Source: Hoplostethus atlanticus
Lineage: Eukaryota; Chordata; Actinopteri; Trachichthyiformes; Trachichthyidae
Reading direction: 5' to 3'
Assembly: GCA_034670405.1 (NCBI GenBank)
Contig: JAXDDX010000119.1
Coordinates: 1,431,501-1,495,500, forward strand
Length of the DNA stretch: 64,000 nt
Under the pieces are notes generated by a model that saw only the letters and a program-made list of their open reading frames with translations, had not been told where the DNA came from and did no database searches. How positions within the stretch are numbered: position 1 is the stretch's first letter; each line of letters begins with the position of its first letter. Positions 1 to 11,341 of the stretch are shown in pieces. The position numbers and the translations under genes were made by a program.

Positions 1-1211
1 TTAACCTACCGTGTGTGGTCTGTCTCTGTGCCTATGTCCTACCACCAACACTAGGAGGAGAACTGTCTGGACTTTACTCTCTCCTGCACTGGCTGATGTG
101 CCAGTTTTAGTGCAGGAAAAACAAGGTTTGAGGTTGGTAAGGCTGTATAGAGAAGGGATCAGAGTGCCAATTGCTATGTCTGCATGTGCTGGCTGGCTGC
201 TGGAGTCTGGTTTGTTTAGCTTGCACGGCTTCGTTCTTATGTTGTCATGCTGAATACACTGAGTGCATCATGTATCGCAGCACATAGGGTATATCAACAC
301 CAAATATACAGAAATTGCAGTTAAGAGTTCAACCAATACCAATATTTTTGTGCCAATATTCAGCATCTTTAAATTTGTCCGTTTCATGCCAAGAGTTTAT
401 CCCTGAAAGCCTCTCAAACAGCATTTAGGCCATCATGTGACTTAAACTTGACTGAAACCAGATAATAATATTCCTTTAGGTTTAGGCTAGAAGCAGGGTG
501 AGGCAGGTTTTTCAGGCTGACACCCCTGAAGCTGTTGAGTAAAATCCACACTGGAATTATTTCTCTGGTCAGACATCTGATATAATAATAAAAATATTGA
601 CAAGCTGCGATCAGGGAGGAACCTCCATCACATCAGAGGTGGATGACACTGACTGGTTTATGTCAGAGCTGTAATAAAAAGCTAATATCGGCTTGGTATA
701 TTGGCCTAATCTTGTTTGCAGTACCAGGTTGTTGGGTGAGTTGTTTCCTTTTGGGTCTGCAGTGTTTTGCGCTGCAGTAGGTAAATCTTGGAGAATTAAA
801 CCCCACCCAGTACGTAGTTTCTCCTGAAGGATCCATTCATTTTTTTCAGCTTTAGAGAGAGCTGTTCCATACAGGGAAACGTAAACACAAACTCTACTCG
901 GAAAATGTTATGAAAATGTGGGATTATCTCTGGGAACATATGCTGACAGCCAGACTGGTTTCACCTCTTTTCCGTCGGAGCTGTGGTGTTATACAAAATA
1001 CAGCCGTTTATACTGGGTTTCTCTGAACATTGCTTAAGGAGAGTATTTCAAATTTTGAGAATATATGGTAGCTCCAGGGCTGAACTGTTCGCGACCTGAC
1101 ATCGAGTTGTTATTGGCAGCATGTCTTGACGTCTGAGTCTTCAATTGGCCATAAAGCACTGCTACAAATGAATCCGGTGGAAGCTGGACCTTCATTCACT
1201 CATTCTGTAGA
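1..1211. other. No gene recognised
   Basis: This stretch is AT-rich with frequent stops in all frames. I see no exon flanked by convincing splice sites, no known domain and no recognisable transposon ends. It could be intron of the gene whose possible last exon begins at 1644. Confidence 0.4.
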
Positions 1212-1472
1212 TCAGTGGTTCCCAAACGGGTCCCCAGCAAAATGAGGAATAGCTTAATTATTTCACTCACCAAACAAAGATCTAAATGAGAGAATGAAGG
1301 ACGACTATTTTGTTCCTAGCTTTCACTGCTTCCACATATATTGTTTTATAACAGCAAAATGCTCTCAGATGGAGTTCCTTGGGAAAACAAAATCCTATCA
1401 AACGGGGGTCGAAAACTATAACAAGCATCTATATCATGGTCCCTGGCATGAAAAATGTTTGGGAACCCCTGC
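1212..1472. mobile_element. hAT-like MITE remnant
   Basis: The left end reads CAGTGGTTCCCAAAC and the reverse complement of the right end reads CAGGGGTTCCCAAAC. That gives inverted ends of about 15 bp around 230 bp of AT-rich, non-coding interior. CAGTGGTTC-type ends are usual for hAT-derived MITEs in fish. The interior shares the phrases 'tccccagcaaaa' and 'ttatttcactc' with similar elements at 19779-20031 and 55757-56095, so this is one family. No clear 8-bp target duplication is left. Confidence 0.6.
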
Positions 1473-1643
1473 TTTCCATCAACTGGTATGGCCTGCTTGC
1501 ACTCATAGCTTACCCTGGATTCATCCTCCTGCAGTCAGTGGAGTGATTTAGCAGCCAATGTTTCTTTTCACCCTGCTGCTCTTGCTTCTTCTGATCTTTC
1601 ACTTGTCTCATCAATTCTCCTTATCTTTATCCCCTCTCCCCAG
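1473..1643 (+). other. Pyrimidine tract and splice acceptor before candidate exon
   Basis: A long C/T-rich tract from about 1580 ends in ccccag at 1638-1643. This is a strong vertebrate 3' splice site. It is the main reason for reading 1644 as an exon start. Confidence 0.4.
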
Positions 1644-1961
1644 TGCACACAGGGAACTAAAGGTTTGTTGGGGTCGGCCACTCGCTCTCCACTCCTGTCC
1701 AGCTCGTGCCCTCAGGGGAAACCCCAGACGGCTCCCACCTGCCCTGACAGCAGCCTAGTGGTGAACTCTGACCCCTCGGCGGAGCTCCGCGTGAGCTGCG
1801 GGGCCAGGCGCACCGACACTTCACCTCCTCGTCACCACGCCAAGACCCGGTCGAAGCGAAGTAAACGAGTGGCTCTACACGTCCCCGACCCCTCGACTGA
1901 CGTCCCCGGCTCCCCCGTCTCTCCGGACCCGGGCCCTAGCCGCAACGCGAGGGGACCCTAA
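1644..1961 (+). CDS. Possible terminal coding exon, gene not identified
   Basis: A strong acceptor at 1642-1643 is followed by one open frame of about 104 codons ending in TAA at 1959-1961. The block is much richer in GC and CpG than its flanks, as the certain tent5b exons are. The predicted tail is low-complexity, rich in Ser, Pro, Arg and Lys (for example TRSKRSKRVALHVPDP), and looks disordered. It has no domain I recognise. In mammals the gene upstream of TENT5B on the same strand is SLC9A1, but I see no similarity to the NHE1 C-terminus, so no name is given. It could instead be non-coding CpG-island sequence that is open by chance. Confidence 0.3.
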   Translation, partial: CTQGTKGLLGSATRSPLLSSSCPQGKPQTAPTCPDSSLVVNSDPSAELRVSCGARRTDTSPPRHHAKTRSKRSKRVALHVPDPSTDVPGSPVSPDPGPSRNARGP

Positions 1962-2140
1962 AGGTGCTAGCTTCGCTCCGTTGCACCAGCTCCACGCTTG
2001 CATGCCGTAACGCAGCCAGATACAATGAATTCAAACGGATTACCTTTACTGTTCGTTGGTTCTCCGGAAGTGCTGGGTGACAATCACAAAAACAATGACG
2101 GACATCCGGAAGCGTGAAGAGGAACGGCTACCCCTTCTGG
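1660..2140. promoter_or_regulatory. CpG-rich block with two ETS-type sites
   Basis: CpG density is high from about 1670 to 1980, well above the surrounding sequence. Two CCGGAAG motifs in the same orientation follow at 2064-2071 (CCGGAAGT) and 2106-2113 (CCGGAAGC). Paired ETS/GABP sites in a CpG-rich context are typical of housekeeping promoters. Promoter activity is inferred, and the direction is unknown. Confidence 0.35.
2095..2139 (+). CDS. Possible short first coding exon
   Basis: Just downstream of the first ETS-type site, an ATG with A at -3 opens 15 codons (MTDIRKREEERLPLL). These end at a good splice donor, CTG|GTATGT, in phase 0. Read through the donor, the frame stops after about 20 more codons. 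I could not find a matching second exon and do not recognise the peptide. It is listed because start, promoter motifs and donor coincide, but chance is quite possible. Confidence 0.17.
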
Positions 2141-5100
2141 TATGTGATACAGGAGGAGCACTAGAGTGGATGAACACTACACACTACTCTGAATGGCTGT
2201 GACGGACGTAGAAGGGCCTTTTGTGTATAATGAAAAGCACACACAGTCTTTTAGGTGAGTGAACTGGCATCATCACTCAATTACCAGCATGTCGGCTCCC
2301 ACCAAATATCGTGAAACAGCGGCTGTGTTGTATTGCAACTTAGCAACTTGCTTGAAAACCTTTTTTTTTTTCAAAGCTCAGAATTGGTACGTACCTACAA
2401 AGCAGCACAGCGGATGTTAAATGTTGTTAAATGATGTTGTTTATATTCCTCCATTCAGAACACCACCTTATATACCTCAGAGCTCCTCTACTCTACCCCT
2501 TGTTTCTCCAGAGGACTGTTATTTAGTTCTAGTTGTGTACCTGAGCAACACTATGCCCCCCCTTATCAACATTAACCCACAATGATTTTGGCTTAAAACA
2601 CAGCTTTCCTATTACTGTTCATATTCAGTTCGTCTCAGCAACAGCAATACCTTTTTCCTCTGTCCACTTTTTTTCCTCTTCGTGCGATTTCACAAATCTA
2701 AGAAGATGTCTTGTGTACGTGACAGTGTCGGTTAGGTCTCAGGTGGAAAGCCGTGACGCGCAGTAGGTAGAAGTATTCAATATGCAAGTTTTATTGTGAA
2801 ATATATCATGTTTATCCACATTGTACACCGATGGCAATAGTTGCACAAAAAAAGCAATGATCTGAACAATCACCATCCCCGTGCAATGAGATGTAGGCAC
2901 GCGCGCACACGCACACCGTCCATCCCTATTCACCTAAAGAGTGTTAACACTTGTGTGTCATCACTTCACGTGCAATATTAGTTGTCTCAAAAGTGTTCCT
3001 TCATCCCGACACCTTCGACCAGATGTCAATGAGCGCAAAATACCCAGTGCATACCTGAGGATAAATATAGTGTATTTGTATGAGTTGTAAGGTCATTTTA
3101 GCCAATGCTCCTGTCAAAATAAAGGAAAAGGACATAAAACTGAAATAAAAAGGTTGAATTTGCGTGCTATTCCACGAAACCTGCGTGATTATTATTAATG
3201 TTGACGGATCTATTCTTGGTAAGAAATGTGTTTTTCTCTTTCTCGGTGCCTCGGTGAATGATGACTGACTAACAGACACTCCACTCTCATTTTACAAATG
3301 CTGCATTTGACCACTAGATGTCAGCAATGAGCTATAAATGGTGTCAGTCAGGTAATCCATGCAGCATCACTATTCATTCTCGCTTATCTGGGTCTGGGTT
3401 TATTCAGTCAGCCCTGTGGTGAAACTCAGCAGAGCAGACGGATGGTCTATGTGAGAGTGAGTGAGTGAAATAAAGGGTCGGATCTCATTAGGTCTGTGTG
3501 GACGCCTGGAAGCCAAACTGGAGGACAGACAGGGGCAGCATGTGACACTCAAATATATGAGAGATAATTATAAAACAGCTCATAATCTGGAAACCCCTCG
3601 TAGAAATTGTATGCAAAGGCAGTATAACGTCTTTTACAAGTTTTTTCCATATTTCTAATTGGCAGGTTACCTGTCTGTCTTGCATGTGTGCGAGGGGAAG
3701 CGGGGCTCCCCTCTTGCTGCACGCTCTCAGGAATGTCAAGGGAGACCAGGTAGCCCGAGGCCAAAAAAGTCTGCTTTGTTTAATGAGTTTCTTGGAAGCA
3801 CAACAAAATGTTTATGGAGAACAGCCAGTTTTAAGATAACTGATTCCCCCCTTTCTGGTCGCTGTATGGGCTACGGTATGAAAACACATCCTAGTTGCCA
3901 GGGAGATCCTCTTTAATGAGTGGGGTCTTTGTCTGCCCGTTAAGCTTCAGGTTAAAACTTTTCATCACCATTTACTATGCATTCACTCCTTGGCACCGAT
4001 AACATCTCATCAGGTGACGAGACCAACTCTCATTTAAAAGTAGACACAGCTTCTCCCCCCCCCCAAAAAACATCCACCATCTTGGGCCACTGTCAAGTTG
4101 AAGGGCAGCAATGGGAACAAGTCCATGGCTTTCGCTGTGTAGCATGCATGTGTGCTTCACGTTTTTTGATATTTTTAAAACAGCACAGACTGAACGAGCG
4201 CTTATTGTAGTTGGCTGGACATGCAAGAAGCGGGTGTGTAGACACAAGAATCCAAATAATACTGGATGCACGGGGAGCTTGCACTTACAAATGGAAGGAG
4301 AAAAAAACCTCTCAAAATGTTGAAATGCAAAGTTCCCATTTTATTCTACGGCTGACCGCATAAAAAGACAAAAGTGCAAAATATTTTCGAGTTTCCCAGT
4401 CAACAGTACAAAAGGGTGCATTTAGACATCTTGAGAGTTTTTTCCTCCCATTTGTGAGGCCAGTTGACCCACTGAGCCACACAGGATGCCTCTGTTTTAA
4501 CATTTGTTGAAACAAAACTGACATAAATTATTTAGGTGACGTTTCATTCCCATTCCCCTTCCCTCAATATTTATTTGACTTCACAGAAACATCACTCTGA
4601 AGCAACCTAAATGAATATACAGCGTATTTGTCAGGCTTTTTGGGATATGTGGGCCCCCCTGTCGGCCCGGTGGCTTTGAGGTGGTTGGTGTTGGAGCTGC
4701 CCTTCCTGTCTGTCTGGTCAGCCCAGTTGCTTGTCAGGGAGTCAACGGCCAGACGATTCATGCCTGCTCTCTGTTATGGCTGCCGCTATTTGCTATCCAT
4801 ATTTCTGGCTGTACCCCAGCACGTCCAGATGCACCTCCTGTGTTAAGATAGGAATTTAAAGTGCAGTCATGTGTGCTTTCGTGCAAAAACACTTGTGAGT
4901 GCGCCCATACTCACAAGTGACGTCTTTTACTTTTGACTTTATTTGTGTGTGAGTGTGTGATTGTGTGAGTGTGTGATTCAAACAGGTTCTGTCAAATGCT
5001 GAAATTCCTCTAGTCAGCTGTGTCTTTGTCTGAGGGGGAAATGGTTGATTGATCACGTGGCCAAAGCATCAACGCAGATGCCCAGAGATCTCAAGAACCC

Positions 5101-5600
5101 AAGCACATCTCATGTATCTGCATTGAATTACGTTTACGTGACGTTCCCTCTGATTTTTGCCTCCTCGTTCTCTGAAACCGCCCAAAAAAACAGGTACGTG
5201 TTTGGTTTCCTTGTCACTTCTTCCTGCTTTGGAAGATATTCAATGGCAGGCAGGCTGTCTGACAGCTGGCAGATGGAAATTATGATGGAGCGCCTGGAGA
5301 CAACGCGTTGCCTGGATCGGAGCTGGAATGGGCATTTGTTTAGGAACTGGTGGCAAGAGACACAAGATAAAACAATGTGCCTTTTCTCTCCGCTTTGATT
5401 GCCTATTGCAGAGAAATATCATCCACATAGAAATGACCTTTTGCAGCGTTAGGTCTTTTTTCATTCTTTTCTTCCCTGATACTTTGCTGTTCTTGAGCAA
5501 CCCTCCCTTCCGTGAGTCTTTTCTCCCATTTTTCTAAGAGAGTAGAAACAGAAAATCCTCTTTGCCTGGGAAACAACTGCATTTCTTGCCGCTGCAGTCT
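2141..5600. other. No gene recognised
   Basis: There are only short, overlapping open frames on both strands without splice context or domains. A short phrase near 3305 ('gaccactagatgtcagc') resembles common fish repeat sequence. Nothing else is supported. Confidence 0.4.
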
Positions 5601-5658
5601 AGGGGATCAAACCTGTGAACTTTTGATCACTGGGCAGCCTCTTTAACCACTAGGCCAC
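5601..5658 (-). mobile_element. tRNA-derived SINE head
   Basis: Read on the minus strand, this begins with GTGGCCTAGTGGTTA, a tRNA A-box type start. About 30 bases later comes GGTTTGATCC at 5604-5613, a B-box close to GGTTCGANTCC. Spacing and order match Pol III internal promoters. It does not fold into a full tRNA with an acceptor stem, so it is a SINE head and not a tRNA gene. A SINE body may continue to about 5530, but I could not define its end. Confidence 0.55.
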
Positions 5659-5854
5659 TCTTCCACCCTGGTCTATCACCACTATCCCTTTACCATAACA
5701 AGACAGACAGAATATAGGATTAAATACCTGTAAAATAACATGTCACCTGATGTTCTTAGTTCAGTTAGTTGTTTGTGATTGTTCTGGATTCATTTTGCAT
5801 TCAGTGTTTTTAGACACAGCTCCCCATTTTCTTACGTTTCCTGAATCATTTACT

Positions 5855-5950
5855 TTAAAGCTGCACAAGGCAACATCAAAATTTTCAAACAGTTACCTCT
5901 CGCTCTCATTTGGAGCCGCCAGCGTGCAAAGTTGCCTGGTGCAGTTTTAA
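5855..5950. mobile_element. Short palindromic MITE flanked by TTAA
   Basis: The element is about 96 bp and bounded by TTAA at 5855-5858 and 5947-5950. The inner ends are inverted copies, AGCTGCACAAGGCAAC against AACTGCACCAGGCAAC. The arms meet with little loop, so it is a near-palindrome. TTAA duplication is the mark of piggyBac-type transposition. A related single-ended copy lies at 56973-57060. Confidence 0.6.
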
Positions 5951-5973
5951 TAATCTGCGACATTTTCATGTAA

Positions 5974-6262
5974 ATTAAATGTCTGCTTTGCTACTCCCTG
6001 GAACACAGGAAGTCATGCGTTTTATGTTTTTGGTTTGTTTGGAATAAACAGAAGAAGAACTGGGTAGTTAGCATGAGCAGCGATAGCCACTGTGGTTGAA
6101 CAGACAAAGAAAAGAGCGCCACCTACAGAAACACAAACTCCACCAACCAAAAATCCAAGGAGGAAGACGTCACGGTACTGGACACACTGTTTGATTGACA
6201 GGTGATCTCTGAGAAGTGAAAGAAACACCACAGCGATGAGCGCTGAGCACCAAAGATGGAGA
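5974..6262 (+). repeat. Dispersed repeat R1, copy A
   Basis: This shares long near-identical stretches with 63277-63514 and, inverted, with 19428-19623. Landmarks are 'ggaataaacagaagaagaac', 'gtagttagcatgagcagcg', 'gcgccacctacagaaac' and 'tgtttgattgacaggtgatc'. It carries the 5' phrase 'ggaagtcatgcgtttta', also seen in copies D and F. It has no coding capacity I can see and no tRNA-like head, so it is probably a non-autonomous transposon fragment of unknown class. Confidence 0.75.
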
Positions 6263-9138
6263 AAAAAAAGAAAAAACAAGAATTTACTTTAACCGTTTTG
6301 CGTTGTGCACACAATCCTGCTTTGCAGTGTTGATGTTTGACAAAGATCTTTCAGGTCTGATTAAAAATTGCTAGTGGATATAAACCCCTCTTTTTCCCCC
6401 CTTTTCTTTCAAAGCCCCGCCTCCTCCCATTTACGGTGACAGAATCACTGTGTCAGGTTTTCTGTGGTACAATTAGAGGAAACTGGGGCCAGCTTTACGG
6501 TGCACCCAAGGGGTCTGGGCTGGCGTTCCCTCATACGGTTCAGCCTCTAACGCTGTGTGGGGTCCACCAGCATGAAACCCCGCCGAATGAATAGGGGGTG
6601 AATGTGCACGTGAAAAGGTGCACATGCAGGCTTTCTTCCTGTGCCGCAAATTAATTGGTTTTAACTTTAATGGCAAGATGTGAGAAATTGCTCCCCAGGA
6701 CCCCCCCCCCCCCAAAAAAAAACCCAATTCCATGCTATGAAAATGTCTTGCGTTGAGAGAAGTTTTTTTTGCAGTTGGGATTCAGTCAGCTGATGAAAAG
6801 GTGAGAGATCAGAGGTTGTGCACAGGGTTTTGAGCCACTAGTGCAGATGGGAAATCCACTGCTTTCTTCTCACAGCTATTTCACTTTGACCTCAACGCGC
6901 TCGAGAATGGGTAACGAGTCTAACTACAGCCCTTTGTTCGTATTTTCTCACGGGATTATTTTTACTCCGGGAACACGGCTCATTGGCAGAATTGCAGTCT
7001 TTTACTCTATTTTTGACCTCCTGATTTTCTGGTGCTCGGCACGACAAGCCCCAGCGAGGCTCAGGTCCATTTGCAGCCCACATGGCCCGGCGTCTTTTCC
7101 TGACAACGTCCCAAACGTCAGAAACAAATGGATCCGCGTGCCAGCTGGCACGGGCGATACCTGGCATAGTAGTTTTCTCACTAGGGAGTCCGACCTCCTC
7201 GCTTGCCCTGGTCACTTGGTTGTGGTTCTGGGAAAATGGCTTCATTGGTCTTCCTCTGTAGTTCTCTACTGCACAGAGATAGAAAGTACTACAGACAACC
7301 TTTGATAGTGATGAAATAAAATAACAAACATATAGTAGTATAGTTAAAGTAAATCGTTAACAGACTGGGGTAGTGCACATTGACTACATTTTAGTATGTT
7401 TTTAGCCACACGCTGCATAAGTGTCCATTCTAACAAGTCATTTACTCTAATATTGAGTCTTATTTACCTTAAAACAAGTGCAAAAATACATGATATTTTT
7501 GCAGTGTAGTGTTTGATTGTGATTGCTGAGCTGATTTCCCATCGAAGTGAAGAATTATTAGTATCTGTGCTGGTGTGAGGTCTTGGGTCCAACCGTTCCT
7601 GAGAGACCTAGGAAAGCTCTGATCACTATTCCCAATAACAACAATGAGTGATCACACTATGGATTTGCCCTCCCGACTTAAGCAATCTCGTCTGTGAAAC
7701 AATGCCGCTGTTCAAAAGACGTGGACGGTCACCCGGTTGAACGAACGATTTTGTCATTTAGCAAAACCAGATATGACTCCAATTGAGCATGGGGTATTCT
7801 CAAATGGTATCAGGGATCTTAAGTGCAGAACCCAGCGGATCAATCAGGATTCATATTTCAGTCCTGATAGAAATTGATTTTCGCTCTGGGAGATGAATGG
7901 ACTTAAAGCACAGCAGAAGAAGCCCCCCCCCCCCCCCCCCCGTGCCACTGAGGGAAGTCTTTATTCTGCTGTTTCCACTAGTTTTCCATGCACCGTGCAG
8001 GCTGCTGTATGCACAGTATGAGGCCATGGCTCATATCACCTGCCCCATGAGGTTTGTGAGGCTGTACTAAACCTGCAGGCTCTAATGAGGGAAGACCACC
8101 CCTGAAAGACCCTGCTACGCTTTCCATACGTAAAACCACACAAAGGTGTACTGTTGCACAATATTACACGAGGGAACGCGCGATCACGGCGATTAGCACC
8201 ACTGCCCATCCCCGATTTCCTGATTAAACCGCTTTTTATTGAATTTTCCACAGTTGATTACGTCCGTTCCATTCGAACGTGCACGCACACTGTTAACGTT
8301 ATACATGGACAATAAACACAACCAGAGACTCTGCTGGACGCAACACAGGAGATCTGATTCGAGGTGCGGTGGCAACGATTTCATCAGATAACCTCTTCAG
8401 ACTTCAAAGACCTGTACTATGTCAATCCCGAGATGTATGCTGTTGGCTACCAACATCAAAAGAATGGACTACGATCAATTTATGTGGCTGTAAAAGAGAA
8501 TTTGGGGCTGAGCGCAAACGGCCCGACATCTGTGCTCAATCTTAAGCGTGGCGTGTAATGGGCATCACAGGGCCTTTGTTCTCTCCTAGTGGAGAGAGGG
8601 AGCCAGGTAGGGGGCCTGAAGCTCAGGTAAGCCTGTGTGTGTGCCATGCCAGCTAATGTAAACCATTAGGGGACTGGGGGAACCGGGGGCTCTGCTGTTG
8701 AGCCGGGGGTCTCGCTTGCACCCTTTAAAACCATGTGGCCGGATCATCAGGAGGCTTTGGGGGAAAGCTTTGACCAAAGGTGTAGAATATCCCGCAGATA
8801 AGGGTCTCAGGATGTAGAGCCTCAACAGCTGCACAACACGAACCACAAATACTTTCGCAGATAAACCTTTGACCGGTCGACTGCTGGAGCAGTAGCAGCT
8901 TACAAGGTCTGGGCCAGTGGGCCAAACTCTCACATAGAGCAGAAAAAGAGGAGCCACAGTCTACAGACATTTTCAGAATTCCTTATAGATTTCTCTTAAG
9001 CAACTTAATTCACATTTTTTAAAAAGTCACTGAGAAACCTGGTTAATAAGCGCAGGGGCTGGACAAAATAACAGAAACACAATATATGACTATCAATAAT
9101 AATATATATATAATATCAAGGACTAATAACTAATAAGG
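6263..9138. other. No gene recognised; poly-C tract
   Basis: There is no exon or transposon I can name. A run of about 18 C lies at 7923-7941. Overlapping open frames on both strands at 6841-7305 have no domain, splice context or codon bias, and I treat them as chance. Confidence 0.4.
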
Positions 9139-9223
9139 ACTCCATCAACAGAAAATCCAAGGAGAAGGTTAGAGTTAGGGTTAGGGTTAGGGTTAGGACA
9201 GGTGATTTCTGGGAAGAGCAGTG
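9139..9223 (+). repeat. R1 fragment, copy B, interrupted by telomere repeat
   Basis: The left part 'actccatcaacagaaaatcc' and the right part 'gacaggtgatttctgggaag' match copy E in sequence and order. In place of about 30 bases of R1 between them stands a TTAGGG array (9167-9197). R1 is truncated at both ends here. Confidence 0.7.
9167..9197 (+). repeat. Interstitial telomere-type array (TTAGGG)
   Basis: One variant unit (TTAGAG) is followed by about four perfect TTAGGG-type units. This is the vertebrate telomere repeat in G-strand orientation. It sits inside a dispersed repeat and not at a chromosome end. Confidence 0.85.
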
Positions 9224-9230
9224 TAGACAT

Positions 9231-9990
9231 ACTAGTTTTGTTGATTCGGTATTGCTGCTTTGCATAAAAGCTTGCTGAGAAGCTGCAGGTGATAATCTCT
9301 CTTCCAGGTAACGTTGGAATGAATCAGATTTGAAATCTGCTTTGACCGCTTGCTCGCCACAAAGCAGAACTTCCCTGTTGGTGCTGCGAAGGGGCGGGGT
9401 AGGGGGGGTAGGTGCTCTCTCCGGACCGGGTTGGCTGTTTGATGTCATGGGAGAAAATTGCTTTGCCTCGGATGGAGCATTCATTAGCTTTTACTGCCAT
9501 TACACCTCATAAAGCATGTTTTGATCTCTTCTGATCATGTGGTGTGAAAATTCCAATTAAAACGCTCTTTCCTGGTTGGCCCCTTTTCAACCGGGATGCT
9601 CATTTGATGTCAAAGTGGGCTCTACATCTGGGCATGTTCTGAATAGATAATGCTCTTATTGCATGCTCATATACAGCACTCTATTTGCTATATAAGTTCA
9701 TGGGACAACTTATATTTTCCAACATTGTTGGCAGTTATATTGTAGGAAACCGCTCATGTGTGTTTCTAATGGTGTTATGATCTGCTTGTAATGCATCTCA
9801 GTGACTTCAAGTAAAGCGGCCTCCTCACGCTACATAATCCAGGAAACAAATTCTCAAAAAGGAGGGTGAGAATGTCAATGAGTTATATCAACTTTAAGCC
9901 CAAATGTTTCCTCATGGCACCGTATCCTAATTTTGTGCCAAGACGAAACATTAGTCTCCGCCTGCACTCTTGATTTCTTTGAAATATCAT
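9231..9990. other. No gene recognised
   Basis: AT-rich non-coding sequence. I see no repeats with defined ends and no exons. Confidence 0.4.
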
Positions 9991-10081
9991 TGTTCATTGT
10001 TCACATTGATGCTTCCTGCTACAGGTGTTTGTAACACCTGTTACATGTGAACAATGAACATCCAGGTGCTCACCTGGATGT
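9991..10081. repeat. Compound perfect hairpins
   Basis: Three perfect inverted repeats are packed in 91 bp. An outer 16-bp pair (9991-10006 with 10045-10060, TGTTCATTGTTCACAT) encloses a 9-bp-arm hairpin at 10021-10041 (ACAGGTGTT/AACACCTGT, 3-base loop). The outer pair is followed at once by an 11-bp-arm hairpin with a 2-base loop at 10058-10081 (ACATCCAGGTG/CACCTGGATGT). Both small hairpins contain CAGGTG/CACCTG E-boxes. Whether it is a foldback transposon remnant or a functional structure is unknown. Confidence 0.8.
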
Positions 10082-10398
10082 TGAGAGAAATGTTTTTGTT
10101 TGTCTCTGATGCCAATGAGCCGCACCCACAAGGAAATGTCTGCAAGGAATTTACTGTATTCCTGTACAACGCTGACACACGCTATGTGCTCTGTTTGCTT
10201 TTTGAACACACCTGTAGGTAAAGGTTGCGTTACCCAATAGAAAACAATGAAGAAGACATAATTACAGCTGATCATGCAATGCTTTTGATTCAAAACATAA
10301 CCAAAAGTAAGCTTTATTTGCAAGGGATTTGCAGGAATATAGAATAGAATATCACTGCAACATTCTGTTCTCTGGTTTACCTAATGCTAGCATTAAAA

Positions 10399-10690
10399 AT
10401 CTCCAACTCGTGCAGAATGCTGCTGCCAGAATGCCGCAGAATGCTGCTGACCACATAACTGTCCTTTCCTTAACGTGCTTCTACTAACATTGAAATAATT
10501 TTAACAGGCTGGCTTATTTGGCAGATCTCGTCGGACCATCCGTACCGCCATGCGCCGTCCGATCACAGGGCGCTGGCTACCCGTCTATCCCAGGAGTCAG
10601 AAAGAAAACTGCAGGCAAGCTCTATCTGTGTCTTTAAATCGATGTTATAAACCTATTTATTCTCTCTGTCATTTGGCCAAATGTAGCGTT
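10399..10690 (+). mobile_element. LINE fragment, C-terminal end of ORF2 (L2/Rex1-like)
   Basis: Translation gives NLQLVQNAAAR near 10400. After a gap comes YLADLVGPSVPP, then VRKKTAGK and FKSMLKTYLFSLSF. These are the ordered C-terminal motifs of fish L2/Rex1-type reverse-transcriptase ORFs (LVQNAAAR, the L-P-Y-L-DLV block, the K-TAG block and a final F-LKTYLF). The frame shifts between motifs and no RT core is present. It is a dead, 5'-truncated copy. Confidence 0.7.
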
Positions 10691-11045
10691 GCACGATTAC
10701 TGGGAGTGACTCAGTCGCATCATAAAGTAAGGTTAGACCAGTTAGTTAACACAAGCTCAGGAGCTGTCTTTAGTCATGTTCTCCCGGTCTGTGTGTACCT
10801 GTCAATGTCTATCTGTGTGAGTGAGAGCACAGTGAGAGTGTGTGTGAATGGCCATTATGATTCACCTCTCCAACTACGTATGTTTGCACAACAAGTTGTC
10901 AATTATAGAGGTAAAATGGTCCCATTCCTGGGTTAACCTAGACCCTATAACAGCAACTAAAATCTAGCTAGCGTAACTAGGCCACTGGAGTTGGTCGCGT
11001 TGGTGCTGACGAATGATAATTTGTGCATATTTGAGTATAAATCAC

Positions 11046-11250
11046 CTATAATGAAATGTTCGCTGCAAAGACTATGCATATACTTGGCTGCCATCCCATT
11101 TTTGCCAGGGATGGCGGCACGTCTAATAGTACAAATCCACAACCTCCTCCTCTCTGGATTTTCCTTCTCAGACAGGATTCTATAGAAACACAACCCAGGC
11201 TTGTCTCGTTTTCGGTTACTGCATCCGATAGAACAGCAACTATCTGGCAT
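11046..11250 (-). CDS. THAP-type zinc-finger exon
   Basis: From the ATG at 11250 the minus strand encodes a C2CH THAP module: Cys5/Cys6 and Cys10, then FYRI at residues 21-24, Trp37, and C61-x2-H64-F65. The 50-residue spacing between the Cys pair and C-x2-H fits the family (C-x2-4-C-x35-50-C-x2-H). The frame stays open beyond but loses the AVPTIF-like box. A donor, ATAG|GTGATT, lies right after HFI at 11046/11045, where many THAP genes splice. THAP modules bind DNA and occur both in host regulators and in P-element-like transposases. No second exon was found, so this may be a gene's first exon or an orphan transposon exon. Confidence 0.6.
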
Positions 11251-11341
11251 TTTGGGTAACAGTGTGATAAACGTTAACCGAGTTGTAGTTGGAATGGAAG
11301 AAGGCTTTGTTTTGCCCTCCAGGTGGATGTGGTCATAGGGC

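Noticed and set aside
1644-1961. Identity as the last exon of slc9a1 (expected neighbour by mammalian synteny)
   Set aside because: The translated tail shows no similarity to the NHE1 C-terminus as I know it; synteny alone is not enough.
5601-5658. tRNA gene
   Set aside because: A- and B-boxes are present, but there is no closing acceptor stem and the B-box is degenerate; a SINE head fits better. The same holds for 38387-38444.
6841-7305. 154-codon plus-strand and 117-codon minus-strand frames
   Set aside because: They overlap each other, show no domain, and neither has splice or promoter context.
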